Assembly: GCA_021784375.1 (NCBI GenBank)
Contig: JAJXSV010000141.1
Span: 1 to 6,027, forward strand
From: Actinomycetes bacterium
Lineage (GTDB): Bacteria > Actinomycetota > Actinomycetes > S36-B12 > UBA5976
Length of the DNA stretch: 6,027 nucleotides
Direction of reading: 5' to 3'
Made by a program: the position numbers and the translations under genes. Below are positions 1 through 5,702 of the stretch, one piece after another. The notes under the pieces were generated by a model that searched no databases, was not told the DNA's origin, and saw nothing but the letters and a program-made list of their open reading frames with translations. Positions within the stretch are counted from its first letter, which is position 1. Each line of letters starts with the position of its first letter.

Positions 1-59
1 ACCGTCGCCCCGCCTTGCGGACGCCCTTTCACGCCGGTCGGCCGACGCGTGCTCCCTGA

Positions 60-140
60 ACATTACACAATCGTTATCGAATTAGGCCCTTAAGCCCTTT
101 ACACTTTGACTTGATCCAGTCTATGGGGCAACGGTATGGG
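60..140 (+). promoter_or_regulatory. AT-richer segment, possible promoter region (uncertain)
   Basis: Roughly bases 60-118 are clearly richer in A and T than the rest of the window and include TTGACT at 106-111, a good match to a -35 hexamer. No convincing -10 element lies 16-18 bases downstream; the nearest candidates, CTATGG at 121 and TATGGG at 135, are too close or too far. The patch lies upstream of the short ORF starting at 287 and could carry its promoter. That is inference from base composition and position only. Bases 1-59 show nothing recognisable apart from a 10-bp palindrome at 37-46. Confidence 0.2.
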
Positions 141-221
141 ACAAAGTGCCGGGACTGGGCGTACATGCATCGACGTTCATACGGGCCGTTGAGCCCTGTG
201 CCCGCACATTCTGTGCACTTT

Positions 222-258
222 CGGACGGACGCCTGCGATGGCGACGTTCCTCCGTCCG
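222..258 (+). promoter_or_regulatory. Nested hairpin in the leader of the short ORF at 287
   Basis: CGGACGGA at 222-229 is the exact reverse complement of TCCGTCCG at 251-258. Inside it, CGCC at 230-233 can pair with GGCG at 240-243. The structure ends 16 bases before the AAGGAG ribosome binding site at 275-280. It may be a structured 5' leader or an operator dyad. An 8-bp repeat can arise by chance in GC-rich DNA, and no known riboswitch class is recognised. Confidence 0.3.
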
Positions 259-286
259 TTCATAGCACCATGTCAAGGAGTTCCAC

Positions 287-469
287 GTGTACTCACGCAT
301 GCCGAATACCGATGGCGCCGCCGATCGCGAAGCCACAGCAAGGCAGTTCGACGCAGAGATGCTCCCCGGCTTCCGGGGCCTGAGCGACGGCCACGATGCC
401 CAGAACCACCGCCTATACCTCCTGACCAGCTGGGAGCCCCTGCAGTTGGCGCGCACAATGCGGATGTAG
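287..469 (+). pseudogene. Short ORF resembling the N-terminus of an ABM-like protein, probably truncated
   Basis: This 60-residue ORF begins at GTG 287, six bases after AAGGAG (275-280). Third codon positions are strongly G/C, as in genuine genes of this window. The N-terminus reads MYSRMPN. A central stretch with LPGFRGLS, then HRLYLLTSWE, recalls small dimeric alpha/beta-barrel proteins of the antibiotic-biosynthesis-monooxygenase type, which often begin MYAR or MFAR and have a G-x-x-G-x-S then S-W-E pattern. Those proteins are normally about 100 residues, so this one ends (TAG 467-469) where the second half should begin. The same frame stays open after the TAG, so a nonsense mutation or remnant is possible. 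The family assignment is from memory of the pattern and weak; it may simply be a small hypothetical protein. Confidence 0.35.
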
Positions 470-1000
470 CAACCTGGCCAGCGGATCACACGCGCGCGCC
501 GATCCGCGCCCGGCATCGGCGGCAACATCGACCACACCAACACTGCGTTCAACCACAGCGCCCGCGACCATTGCTTCGACCCCTTCAAGCGGGGTCTGGC
601 ACCGTTTGACGCGGGAACGAAGAGGGTTGCCATGACCAAGCGCCCAGGCGATTGCAGGACAGCGGCAAGAAGGCTCAGTGCAGTCCCCCATAGAACTGCA
701 TTGAGCCTTGTTGCCGCCTGTCCTGCACGGCGGTCATGGGCGGCGGGAGATCTGACTGGCGGGATACGGGATCCCCTACGCGCGAGCCCCGTTCGTAAGC
801 ATTCTGCGCGCCGCCCGCGCGTGGCGCCAGAAACGGTTCAGCAATGTCCTAGCATGCGCAGGTCCGCATGGGTCGACGGGAGAGGCGCCTCGGTGCCCTC
901 GCATGCGTTCGCTGTGCCACGGCAAGTCGACGTTGAGCGCAGCGGGTTTGGTTCGCAGTTCGCTTGGTTTCGGAGCTGCGAGCACGGGCTAGGAGGACAG
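470..1000. other. 531-base stretch without a convincing gene, upstream of the kinase
   Basis: The kinase frame is open through here from ATG 632, but the translation is Arg/Ala/Pro/Cys-rich without recognisable domain sequence, uses many rare codons, and crosses a long foldback at 653-727. I therefore treat it as non-coding. Besides the foldback, I see a 6-bp hairpin at 853-870 (CATGCG and CGCATG), a 10-bp palindrome at 882-891, and the AGGAGG ribosome binding site of the kinase at 991-996. No clear -35/-10 pair, tRNA or terminator was recognised. Confidence 0.5.
653..727. repeat. Long imperfect inverted repeat (foldback), 32-bp stem and 10-nt loop
   Basis: The arm at 653-684 pairs with the arm at 695-727. 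There are 30 Watson-Crick pairs, one G-T (G.U in plus-strand RNA) pair at 678/701, one G-G mismatch at 669/710 and one bulged C at 717. The loop is 685-694. Outside it, CGCCCA (641-646) can pair with TGGGCG (737-742) across an asymmetric internal loop, so the whole fold could span 641-742. No T-run follows on either strand, so it is not a classical intrinsic terminator. Possibilities are a small foldback mobile element (MITE-like), a structured small RNA or leader, or a DNA cruciform used as a protein site. The pairing is seen directly; the function is unknown. Confidence 0.85.
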
Positions 1001-2494
1001 ATGCTGTTGGATGGCCAGACCAAACGGCCGGCATTGCAAGGCACCACCGCCCCCCATCCCGGCGTCGGTGTCGGCGAGTTCCGCAAGCTCCTCGATCAGT
1101 TGACGGACGGCGCGTTCGAGGTGGACATCGACGGCTGCCTGGTGTGGATCTCAGACTCCGTGACCGCGATGCTCGGCTGGCGGCCCGTCGACCTGATCGG
1201 CACGCCGTACTTCAACTACATGCACCCGGATGACCGCGCGGAGCTGGCCCGCGCCGAGCGCGAGTGCGATTCAGCAGCACCCACACCGCAACTGCGCTGG
1301 CTCTGTCGCGATGGGAGCTTCCGCCCGTTGCGCATTCGGGCCACGGCGGTCCGCGATGCCGCGGGGCATGCCGCCGGCTTCATCGGCACCTTCTGCGCTG
1401 AGCAGGCCACCCGAGACCTCGACGGCTTCGATGCCTTCGATGCGCGGGGCATCGAACTCATGGAGGCCCAACGGCTGGCCAGGCTCGGTAGCTGGATGAT
1501 CGACCGCGCCTGGAAGGTCCAGCATTGGTCTGACGAGTTGTACCGCATCTACGGCCTCGACCCTGCAGACGGGACCCCCGATTTCGACGCACTCATGGCA
1601 GCACACGACGACCAGATGCGCGCAAACATCGGGGAATTGCTGGCCAATGCGGTAGTCGCAGGCGAACCGTTTGAGGTCTTCTACGACATCACGAGGCGCG
1701 ATGGCTCGTACCGCCGCCTCTTCGCGCGCGGTGAACCCGTCCGCAATGCACAGGGCGCGATCGTCGGTCTTCGCGGGACCGCGCAGGACATGACGGAGTC
1801 GGCTGAGGCTGAGGCTGCACGCCAGCGACGTCTGACCCACCGGGCTGCCTATCTGTCACGCGTCGAACACTCGCTGCGCACCAACCTGTCGGTCGTGCAG
1901 GGCTGGATCGAGTTGATCGAAGACGACGACACCATGGATGAGGCAACGCGCCGAAGGGCGCTCTCCACCATCGCCAGGAATGCATCGGCCCTGACGGCAC
2001 AGGTGGAGGGGCTCATGTCCGAGGCCATGCAAGCCGAACGCGCGCAGGCGGTGGAGCTGGTTCCCTTGGATGTCGCTGCCATGGCGGCCGAACTGGCCGA
2101 GGAATATGCCACCCTCTACGGCATGAGCGAGGTTCGCGTCTCGCCCCGTCGCGGCGTGCGCGCCCTGTGCAGCGCGGAACCCCTGGTGACGGTGATCCGC
2201 CACCTGCTGGAGAACGCCTTTCACTACGCGGGCGCAGACGGCATCGTCGAGGTCCGCTGCGATCGCAAGCGCACCGGCACGGTGGAATTGTCAGTGCGCG
2301 ATACCGGACCCGGAATAGCGCCGGAAGTCGAACTGTTCACCGCGTTCTCCAAGGACCCGCACTCGAAGGGCCATGGCCTCGGCCTCCATGTCGTGCAGAC
2401 CATGGTCGACGCGATGCAGGGGGAAGTCGTCGGGAGGAACCGTGGGGACGGGCGCGGCGCGGAGTTCGTCGTGAGCCTGCGTGCGGACCGCTGA
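1001..2494 (+). CDS. Soluble PAS-PAS sensor histidine kinase
   Basis: This is the cytoplasmic sensor kinase of a two-component system, 497 residues. The ATG at 1001 was chosen because AGGAGG lies at 991-996; the frame is open further upstream, but that part does not look coding. Domains in order: PAS at about 27-135 (ending FIGTF), second PAS of the PAS_3 type at about 157-268 (GSWMID, then RRDGSYRR and GTAQDMTE), a short linker, HisKA-like dimerisation helix with the presumed phospho-acceptor His290 (RVEHSLRTNL), and HATPase_c with N-box Asn405 (LLENAFHY), G1 box from Asp434 (DTGPG) and G2 box near 457 (GHGLGL). No transmembrane segment is visible, so the signal is probably intracellular (redox, ligand or light via PAS), though no cofactor residue is evident. 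The residue after His290 is Ser, where HisKA kinases usually have Glu or Asp, and Asn replaces the usual Pro of the H-box. It converges with the response regulator gene, its likely partner. Confidence 0.93.
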   Translation: MLLDGQTKRPALQGTTAPHPGVGVGEFRKLLDQLTDGAFEVDIDGCLVWISDSVTAMLGWRPVDLIGTPYFNYMHPDDRAELARAERECDSAAPTPQLRWLCRDGSFRPLRIRATAVRDAAGHAAGFIGTFCAEQATRDLDGFDAFDARGIELMEAQRLARLGSWMIDRAWKVQHWSDELYRIYGLDPADGTPDFDALMAAHDDQMRANIGELLANAVVAGEPFEVFYDITRRDGSYRRLFARGEPVRNAQGAIVGLRGTAQDMTESAEAEAARQRRLTHRAAYLSRVEHSLRTNLSVVQGWIELIEDDDTMDEATRRRALSTIARNASALTAQVEGLMSEAMQAERAQAVELVPLDVAAMAAELAEEYATLYGMSEVRVSPRRGVRALCSAEPLVTVIRHLLENAFHYAGADGIVEVRCDRKRTGTVELSVRDTGPGIAPEVELFTAFSKDPHSKGHGLGLHVVQTMVDAMQGEVVGRNRGDGRGAEFVVSLRADR

Positions 2495-2553
2495 GCGACA
2501 TTGCCGCGAATCCCCAACGGACATTCCACTCGCGGCGCCGTTGACGCATCCAG
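2495..2553. terminator. Convergent intergenic spacer with overlapping weak dyads
   Basis: Only 59 bases separate the stop codons of the convergent kinase and regulator genes. CCGCGA at 2504-2509 can pair with TCGCGG at 2530-2535, and alternatively CAACGG at 2515-2520 can pair with CCGTTG at 2538-2543. The two stems are mutually exclusive and both have long loops and no T-tract. A bidirectional terminator would be expected here from gene layout, but the sequence support is weak. Confidence 0.25.
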
Positions 2554-3321
2554 TCAATCGGGGGTGGCAAGCCGATAGCCGACGCCGCGCAGCGTCTCGA
2601 TGAAGTCGACGCAGCCAGCCGCTGCGAGTTTGCGACGGAGGCGACCCACGGTCACCTCGACCACGTGATCATCGCCGAACCAAGGTCCCCATATTTGGTG
2701 GAGCAGGGAGACGCGCTCGAAGGCTCGCCTGGGATCCCGCATGAAGACCTCGAGCAATTGGAACTCCAGCTTGGACAGGGCGACGTCCGAACCGGCAACG
2801 GTGACCCGTCGACTGCGGAAGTCCAGCCGCACCGGCCCCACCTGCACAGTGCTGGCGGAGTCCTCCTCCGGCTTGGATACGGCACCGCGGACGGCTGCTG
2901 CCACTTCGGCGACGAGGATGCGCGGGCTGAAGGGCTTGGTGATGAACGCGCTCGCGCCTAGCTCGAGGCCCAGCACGTGGTCGAACTCGTCAATGCGCGC
3001 GGACACGAACAGGATCGGTACGGGCGAGAGGGCACGGATATCGCGACAGAGCTGGTAGCCGGACTCCGCCTTCAGGTTCACATCCAGTGTGACAGCGGAG
3101 ATCCGCTCAGTCTTCAAGGCCGTGAGTGCCTGGGCGGAGTGGGCCGCCTCAATGGTCTCCCAGCCCGCGCGCGCCAGTGAGGCGGCGATCAGGCTTCGCA
3201 CATCGGCCTCGTCGTCGACGATGAGTACCTTCCCGAGCCCAGGCTGCTGCTCCCCAGCGACGTTCAAAGCCACCTCGATCTGTCGCTCCTGCGTGAAACT
3301 CCTAGCCAACGCTATCCGCAC
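2554..3321 (-). CDS. OmpR/PhoB-family response regulator
   Basis: This 255-residue DNA-binding response regulator is phosphorylated on a receiver Asp and binds promoter DNA through a winged helix. The receiver spans about 30-145: acidic pair Asp36-Asp37 (VLIVDDEAD), phospho-acceptor Asp80 (TLDVNL), switch Ser107 (FVSAR) and conserved Lys129 (ITKPF). The OmpR-type winged helix occupies about 158-255, with LSKLEFQLLEVF, the VEVTVGRLRRKL recognition region and the terminal RGVGYRL wing. I chose GTG at 3321 because AAGGAG (3332-3327) sits five bases upstream; a GTG at 3327 overlaps that site. This leaves about 29 residues before the receiver, longer than usual, so a later start (for example the GTG at Val17) is possible. 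It begins 27 bases after the signal peptidase stop, apparently as the last gene of the minus-strand cluster, and converges with the kinase. Its likely target is the subunit promoter upstream of 5343; that is inference. Confidence 0.93.
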   Translation of the reverse strand: MRIALARSFTQERQIEVALNVAGEQQPGLGKVLIVDDEADVRSLIAASLARAGWETIEAAHSAQALTALKTERISAVTLDVNLKAESGYQLCRDIRALSPVPILFVSARIDEFDHVLGLELGASAFITKPFSPRILVAEVAAAVRGAVSKPEEDSASTVQVGPVRLDFRSRRVTVAGSDVALSKLEFQLLEVFMRDPRRAFERVSLLHQIWGPWFGDDHVVEVTVGRLRRKLAAAGCVDFIETLRGVGYRLATPD

Positions 3322-3348
3322 CCCCACTCCTTGCTACGGGCCGGACCC

Positions 3349-3981
3349 TCACGGTTCGCACGAACCGGGTCGGGCGAGGGTGTCGGTGGCTACCACGCGC
3401 CGTGCAGGCTTGGCAGGCTTGACGAAGAGCGAGGCCACGAGGGCGAGCAGCAGCAGCCAGAGGACGATCTTGACGCTCGCCGAGAGCGCGAAGAATGGCA
3501 CCGCCGAGAACGGGATCGCGGACACCAGGACCGGCACACTGGTCGATGTCACCAGCACGGCCCATCGGTCCTCCACCGGATTTGCATCGCCCTTGGTGCG
3601 CACCGCGACACCCTCGGATCGGACCTGCACGCTCATGAGTCTGTGGGAGTAGAGCGCACCGCTGTGCGGTTCGGGCAGCAGCACGACCTGCCCGGGCCGG
3701 ATCGACGAGGTGGGTCGCATTTGCACCAACTCCAGATCCCCGACCTGCAGGGTGGGCCGCATGCTCCCGGAGACCACGCGCACGACGTGGAAGTGCCCGA
3801 GCACGACCGTGACCGCGAAGGCAACTGCGATCACGCTGATGATGATCGACGACAGGCCAAGGAGCACCTGGCCCCCGCTCGCGTCAGGCGTTTCGCCATG
3901 GCCGCCCGGAGGGCGCACGCGCGCTCCCGATGCGAGGGTTGGCGTTCCATCCATGCGAGTCCCCGGTCGTCGACGAATCAT
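3349..3981 (-). CDS. sipW: Signal peptidase I, SipW / eukaryote-type (family S26B-like)
   Basis: This membrane endopeptidase removes signal peptides outside the cytoplasmic membrane. The 210 residues show a basic, Pro/Gly-rich N-terminal tail, a transmembrane helix at about 39-62, then the catalytic serine box VVSGSMRPTL (Ser73) followed by VGD. The general-base position is His113 (YSHRL) instead of the Lys of ordinary bacterial type I peptidases, which marks the SipW/ER/archaeal group. The conserved acidic box TKGDAN..ED (Asp132, Asp138) is present. Two hydrophobic stretches at about 149-166 and 170-187 form a C-terminal membrane anchor, as in SipW. The ATG overlaps the TGA of the preceding secreted-protein gene (ATGA), implying translational coupling; an internal Met10 is an alternative start. 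In Bacillus, SipW matures TasA and TapA fibre proteins, and this gene likewise follows a TasA-like gene. Its substrates here are inferred from context. The symbol is by family resemblance. Confidence 0.9.
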   Translation of the reverse strand: MIRRRPGTRMDGTPTLASGARVRPPGGHGETPDASGGQVLLGLSSIIISVIAVAFAVTVVLGHFHVVRVVSGSMRPTLQVGDLELVQMRPTSSIRPGQVVLLPEPHSGALYSHRLMSVQVRSEGVAVRTKGDANPVEDRWAVLVTSTSVPVLVSAIPFSAVPFFALSASVKIVLWLLLLALVASLFVKPAKPARRVVATDTLARPGSCEP

Positions 3982-4550
3982 GACGTGCTGGTCGTGGCGG
4001 CCCGGACATCCGAACGGGACACCGCGATGGAGATGGTGTCGGTAGTGACGCCACCGTCAAGGACATCGAGCGGGACGGCGGCGCCGACATCGATGGAGAA
4101 TGCCGAGACCAACGCGGAGCTGGTCTTGCCGCCCACTGTCTGCATCAGCTGGATGGCAGTGCTCCCGTCCGCGCAGGTGATGGCGTCGAGGTTGCTGAAT
4201 CCACCTGTGCCGCAGTAGTAGATCCTGGCCACGTTGCCGCCTTTCAGCTGCTGCGTCATGGTGAAGGAGGACACCGCGATGGAGCCCCAGTTTTTCACGT
4301 AGAACAAGGAGCCCTTGCCCTTCGCCAGGTTCAGCGAAAGCGCCGACTGGGTGTTGCTGCCGGTCTGTGTTGCCGCGACCACGGACCAATTGGCCGTGAC
4401 CAGCCCTTCGCCGATCAGGTTGCTGCGCAGACTGCGGATGGAGCTGGAGATGGTCGCAGCCCCTGCGGAGGTCGACAGGGTCGCGACGAAGGAGAGGCAG
4501 ATTGTGCTCGCGGCAAGCGTCAGCCGATGCCGCGCGCTTCCCTGGCCCAT
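3978..4550 (-). CDS. Secreted beta-rich protein, possible second fibre subunit
   Basis: This is a 190-residue exported protein I cannot assign to a named family. The start at 4550 is preceded by AGGAGAGG at a suitable distance; an upstream in-frame ATG at 4631 has no ribosome binding site. A signal peptide is clear: basic residues to about 9, hydrophobic core about 10-25, and a small-residue cleavage region near STSAGA-AT (26-33). The mature part is Ser/Thr/Ala-rich with alternating hydrophobic residues typical of beta strands. It resembles the TasA-like neighbour in layout: a V-x-N-x-G-S-I-x-x-S-S segment (about 85-95), a cysteine pair (Cys113, Cys126) that could form a disulfide, and a C-terminal strand followed by R-A-A-T-T-S-T-S. 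It lies 139 bases after that neighbour and overlaps the peptidase gene by four bases. A minor subunit, anchor or chaperone of the fibre, analogous in role to TapA, is plausible but unproven. Confidence 0.82.
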   Translation of the reverse strand: MGQGSARHRLTLAASTICLSFVATLSTSAGAATISSSIRSLRSNLIGEGLVTANWSVVAATQTGSNTQSALSLNLAKGKGSLFYVKNWGSIAVSSFTMTQQLKGGNVARIYYCGTGGFSNLDAITCADGSTAIQLMQTVGGKTSSALVSAFSIDVGAAVPLDVLDGGVTTDTISIAVSRSDVRAATTSTS

Positions 4551-4663
4551 CTGGCCGCCTCTCCTGCCTGCCGTCTGACGAGCGCCGTCCTCTCGGCGCG
4601 ACTTCGGATGTCTGCCCCAACCGCGCATCAACTGGCACTCGGTTCCAGGCGCTGAGGCAGCAC

Positions 4664-4683
4664 CGCTGGGTAGTCGCCCAGCG
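4664..4683 (-). terminator. GC-rich hairpin just after the TasA-like gene (attenuator or processing site)
   Basis: CGCTGGG (4664-4670) and CCCAGCG (4677-4683) form a perfect 7-bp stem with a 6-nt loop, six bases past the stop codon of the upstream gene. No T-tract follows in the transcribed (minus) direction, so it is not a classical intrinsic terminator. Position suggests partial termination or 3' end stabilisation, which would make the first gene more abundant than the downstream subunit and peptidase. That role is inference. Confidence 0.4.
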
Positions 4684-4689
4684 CTACCG

Positions 4690-5343
4690 TCAGGCGGTCG
4701 TGTTGGTCGCCGGTCGCTGCGTCTCCGTGAAGGTGTACGTCAGGGCCGCGTTCTGACCCTGCACCGTCGTACTGGGAAGCACACCGTTCACGGTGGTCTC
4801 CGTCTGGTCGGGAAGGACCAACTGCACCATGAGGTGCAGGACACCTGTCCCTGCGCCGAGACCGGAACTGCTCAGCGTCCTCGTCCCGTAACTGCCCACC
4901 GGGGCAGAGGCAGCCTCGGTGACGGGGAAAGCGCAGGTGCCCGAAGCACTCCAGCCGGCAGCGCACGACTGCACCGTCACTTGGAGCCCCTTCACGGAAT
5001 CATTCAGCGTCGCGGCCGTGACGGTGTCCGTGATGGCCAGCGTCAGGGACGAGCCGACGATGCTTCCCGTGTTGGCGACATCGACGAAGCGTGTGATCGT
5101 GTCGCCGGGAGCCATCGGCGCGACGATCTGGGAGAAGCCGGCGCTGGGCGTGGAGCCGAACTGACCCGCGGCAAGTTCAAGCTTCAGGGTGCCGGTGGAG
5201 ACCGCCTGCGGCGTCGGGTTGTAGGCCTGTGCATTCAGCGAGGCGAACACGCCCATGCCTGTGGCCACAACCAGCGATGCACCGGTGACGGCTATCGCAG
5301 TCATGCGAACTGGCGTAGCGGCTACGGCTGCCCTGAGGCGCAT
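4690..5343 (-). CDS. TasA/CalY (camelysin)-like secreted protein with SipW-type signal peptide
   Basis: This is a 217-residue exported protein, probably the main extracellular fibre or surface subunit. The ATG at 5343 follows AGGAG (5354-5350) by six bases. The signal peptide has a basic start (residues 1-13), a hydrophobic core (14-32), then GVFASLNAQA, which fits the SipW-dependent pattern where G-x-F/Y-A-x-F/L lies at the cleavage region; the exact site (after Ala34 or Ala40) is unclear. The mature start has the family strand STGTLKLEL (49-57), followed by MAPGDTITRFVDVANTGS (77-94), a typical TasA/camelysin P-G-D...N-x-G-S segment. Cys127 and Cys137 may form a disulfide. The C-terminus is a strand YTFTETQR followed by a short Ala/Thr tail. 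TasA proteins build biofilm fibres in Bacillus; camelysin is annotated as peptidase family M73, but no zinc-binding HExxH motif is seen here, so a structural role is more likely. It heads the cluster containing the signal peptidase. Confidence 0.88.
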   Translation of the reverse strand: MRLRAAVAATPVRMTAIAVTGASLVVATGMGVFASLNAQAYNPTPQAVSTGTLKLELAAGQFGSTPSAGFSQIVAPMAPGDTITRFVDVANTGSIVGSSLTLAITDTVTAATLNDSVKGLQVTVQSCAAGWSASGTCAFPVTEAASAPVGSYGTRTLSSSGLGAGTGVLHLMVQLVLPDQTETTVNGVLPSTTVQGQNAALTYTFTETQRPATNTTA

Positions 5344-5354
5344 TGGTGTCTCCT

Positions 5355-5393
5355 ATCGTGCCCCGCCCTAGGCGGGAGTCCTGAGCGCACGAT
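5355..5393 (-). promoter_or_regulatory. Two-tier hairpin abutting the ribosome binding site of the TasA-like gene
   Basis: ATCGTGC at 5355-5361 is the exact reverse complement of GCACGAT at 5387-5393. Nested inside, CCCGCC at 5362-5367 pairs with GGCGGG at 5371-5376 around a 3-nt loop. In the minus-strand mRNA the outer stem ends directly at the AGGAG (5354-5350) that serves the ATG at 5343. This could be a translational control element, a stabilising 5' leader structure or a protein-binding dyad. No known riboswitch class is recognised. Confidence 0.55.
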
Positions 5394-5396
5394 GGC

Positions 5397-5411
5397 AGGT
5401 GCAGTTCACCT
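5397..5411. promoter_or_regulatory. Short operator-like dyad
   Basis: AGGTG (5397-5401) and CACCT (5407-5411) are inverted around five bases, about 55-70 bases upstream of the TasA-like start and just outside the larger hairpin. It is the size of a simple transcription-factor half-site pair. A 5-bp dyad is easily found by chance. Confidence 0.2.
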
Positions 5412-5702
5412 CAGACACAGCGGAGAAGCACCATTTGCGATCAGGAGGCGCACAGGATGCTCACAAGCGCGACTGCGGCTGCGCATGGCGCAGGCGGTGC
5501 TCCATCGCCGGCACCCCTAGATCCGAGCAGGGCCTCACCATTCGCACCCCACTACCCGGTGCTGTGTGGCGCGTCTGTGCCGCACACGCCACGAGGTGCG
5601 CCAGCGACTGGGGCCTGCGCCCCGAAGCACGCTACCCGGACCGAAGGCGCTTGTACGCTCAACGCATCGACCTGCACTGGGTCGACAGGGAGCTTCGTGA
5701 AC

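Larger units (their letters stand above)
5344..5702. other. Divergent intergenic region between TasA-like gene and small membrane protein
   Basis: About 359 bases with no convincing gene. It must hold the promoter of the minus-strand cluster and probably one for the small plus-strand gene, but I see no clear -35/-10 pair for either. It contains a two-tier inverted repeat at 5355-5393 and a 5-bp dyad at 5397-5411 (AGGTG, five bases, CACCT). Either could be a binding site, including for the cluster's own OmpR-type regulator. A strong AGGAGG at 5443-5448 precedes an in-frame ATG at 5457, so part of the right side could be coding. Confidence 0.45.

Noticed and set aside
121..639. Minus-strand open frame of 172 residues
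   Set aside because: Composition is Arg/Trp/Ser-rich without motif or credible ribosome binding site; the plus-strand short ORF has better coding signs.
653..727. Intrinsic terminator
   Set aside because: The stem is much longer than usual and no T-run follows on either strand.
641..742. Integron attC site
   Set aside because: The imperfect stem is reminiscent, but no RYYYAAC / GTTRRRY ends are found at the borders and no integrase or cassette array is present.
632..1000. Extension of the kinase to ATG 632 (620 residues)
   Set aside because: No good ribosome binding site for 632, the added residues are low-quality Arg/Ala/Pro sequence, the region contains a long foldback, and a textbook AGGAGG precedes ATG 1001.
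1271..1840. Minus-strand open frame of 189 residues inside the kinase gene
   Set aside because: Kinase frame has clear PAS domains there; the antisense reading has no domain signature.
3331..4218. Plus-strand open frame of 295 residues
   Set aside because: It lies opposite the signal peptidase and second secreted protein; its translation is rich in Arg, His and Asp without domain character, typical of an antisense shadow in GC-rich genes.
4690..5343. Camelysin metalloprotease activity for the TasA-like protein
   Set aside because: No HExxH or other evident zinc-binding motif; the family label M73 alone does not support catalysis.
4834..5520. Plus-strand open frame of 228 residues
   Set aside because: Opposite the TasA-like gene, Arg/Gly/His-rich with no recognisable motif; antisense shadow.
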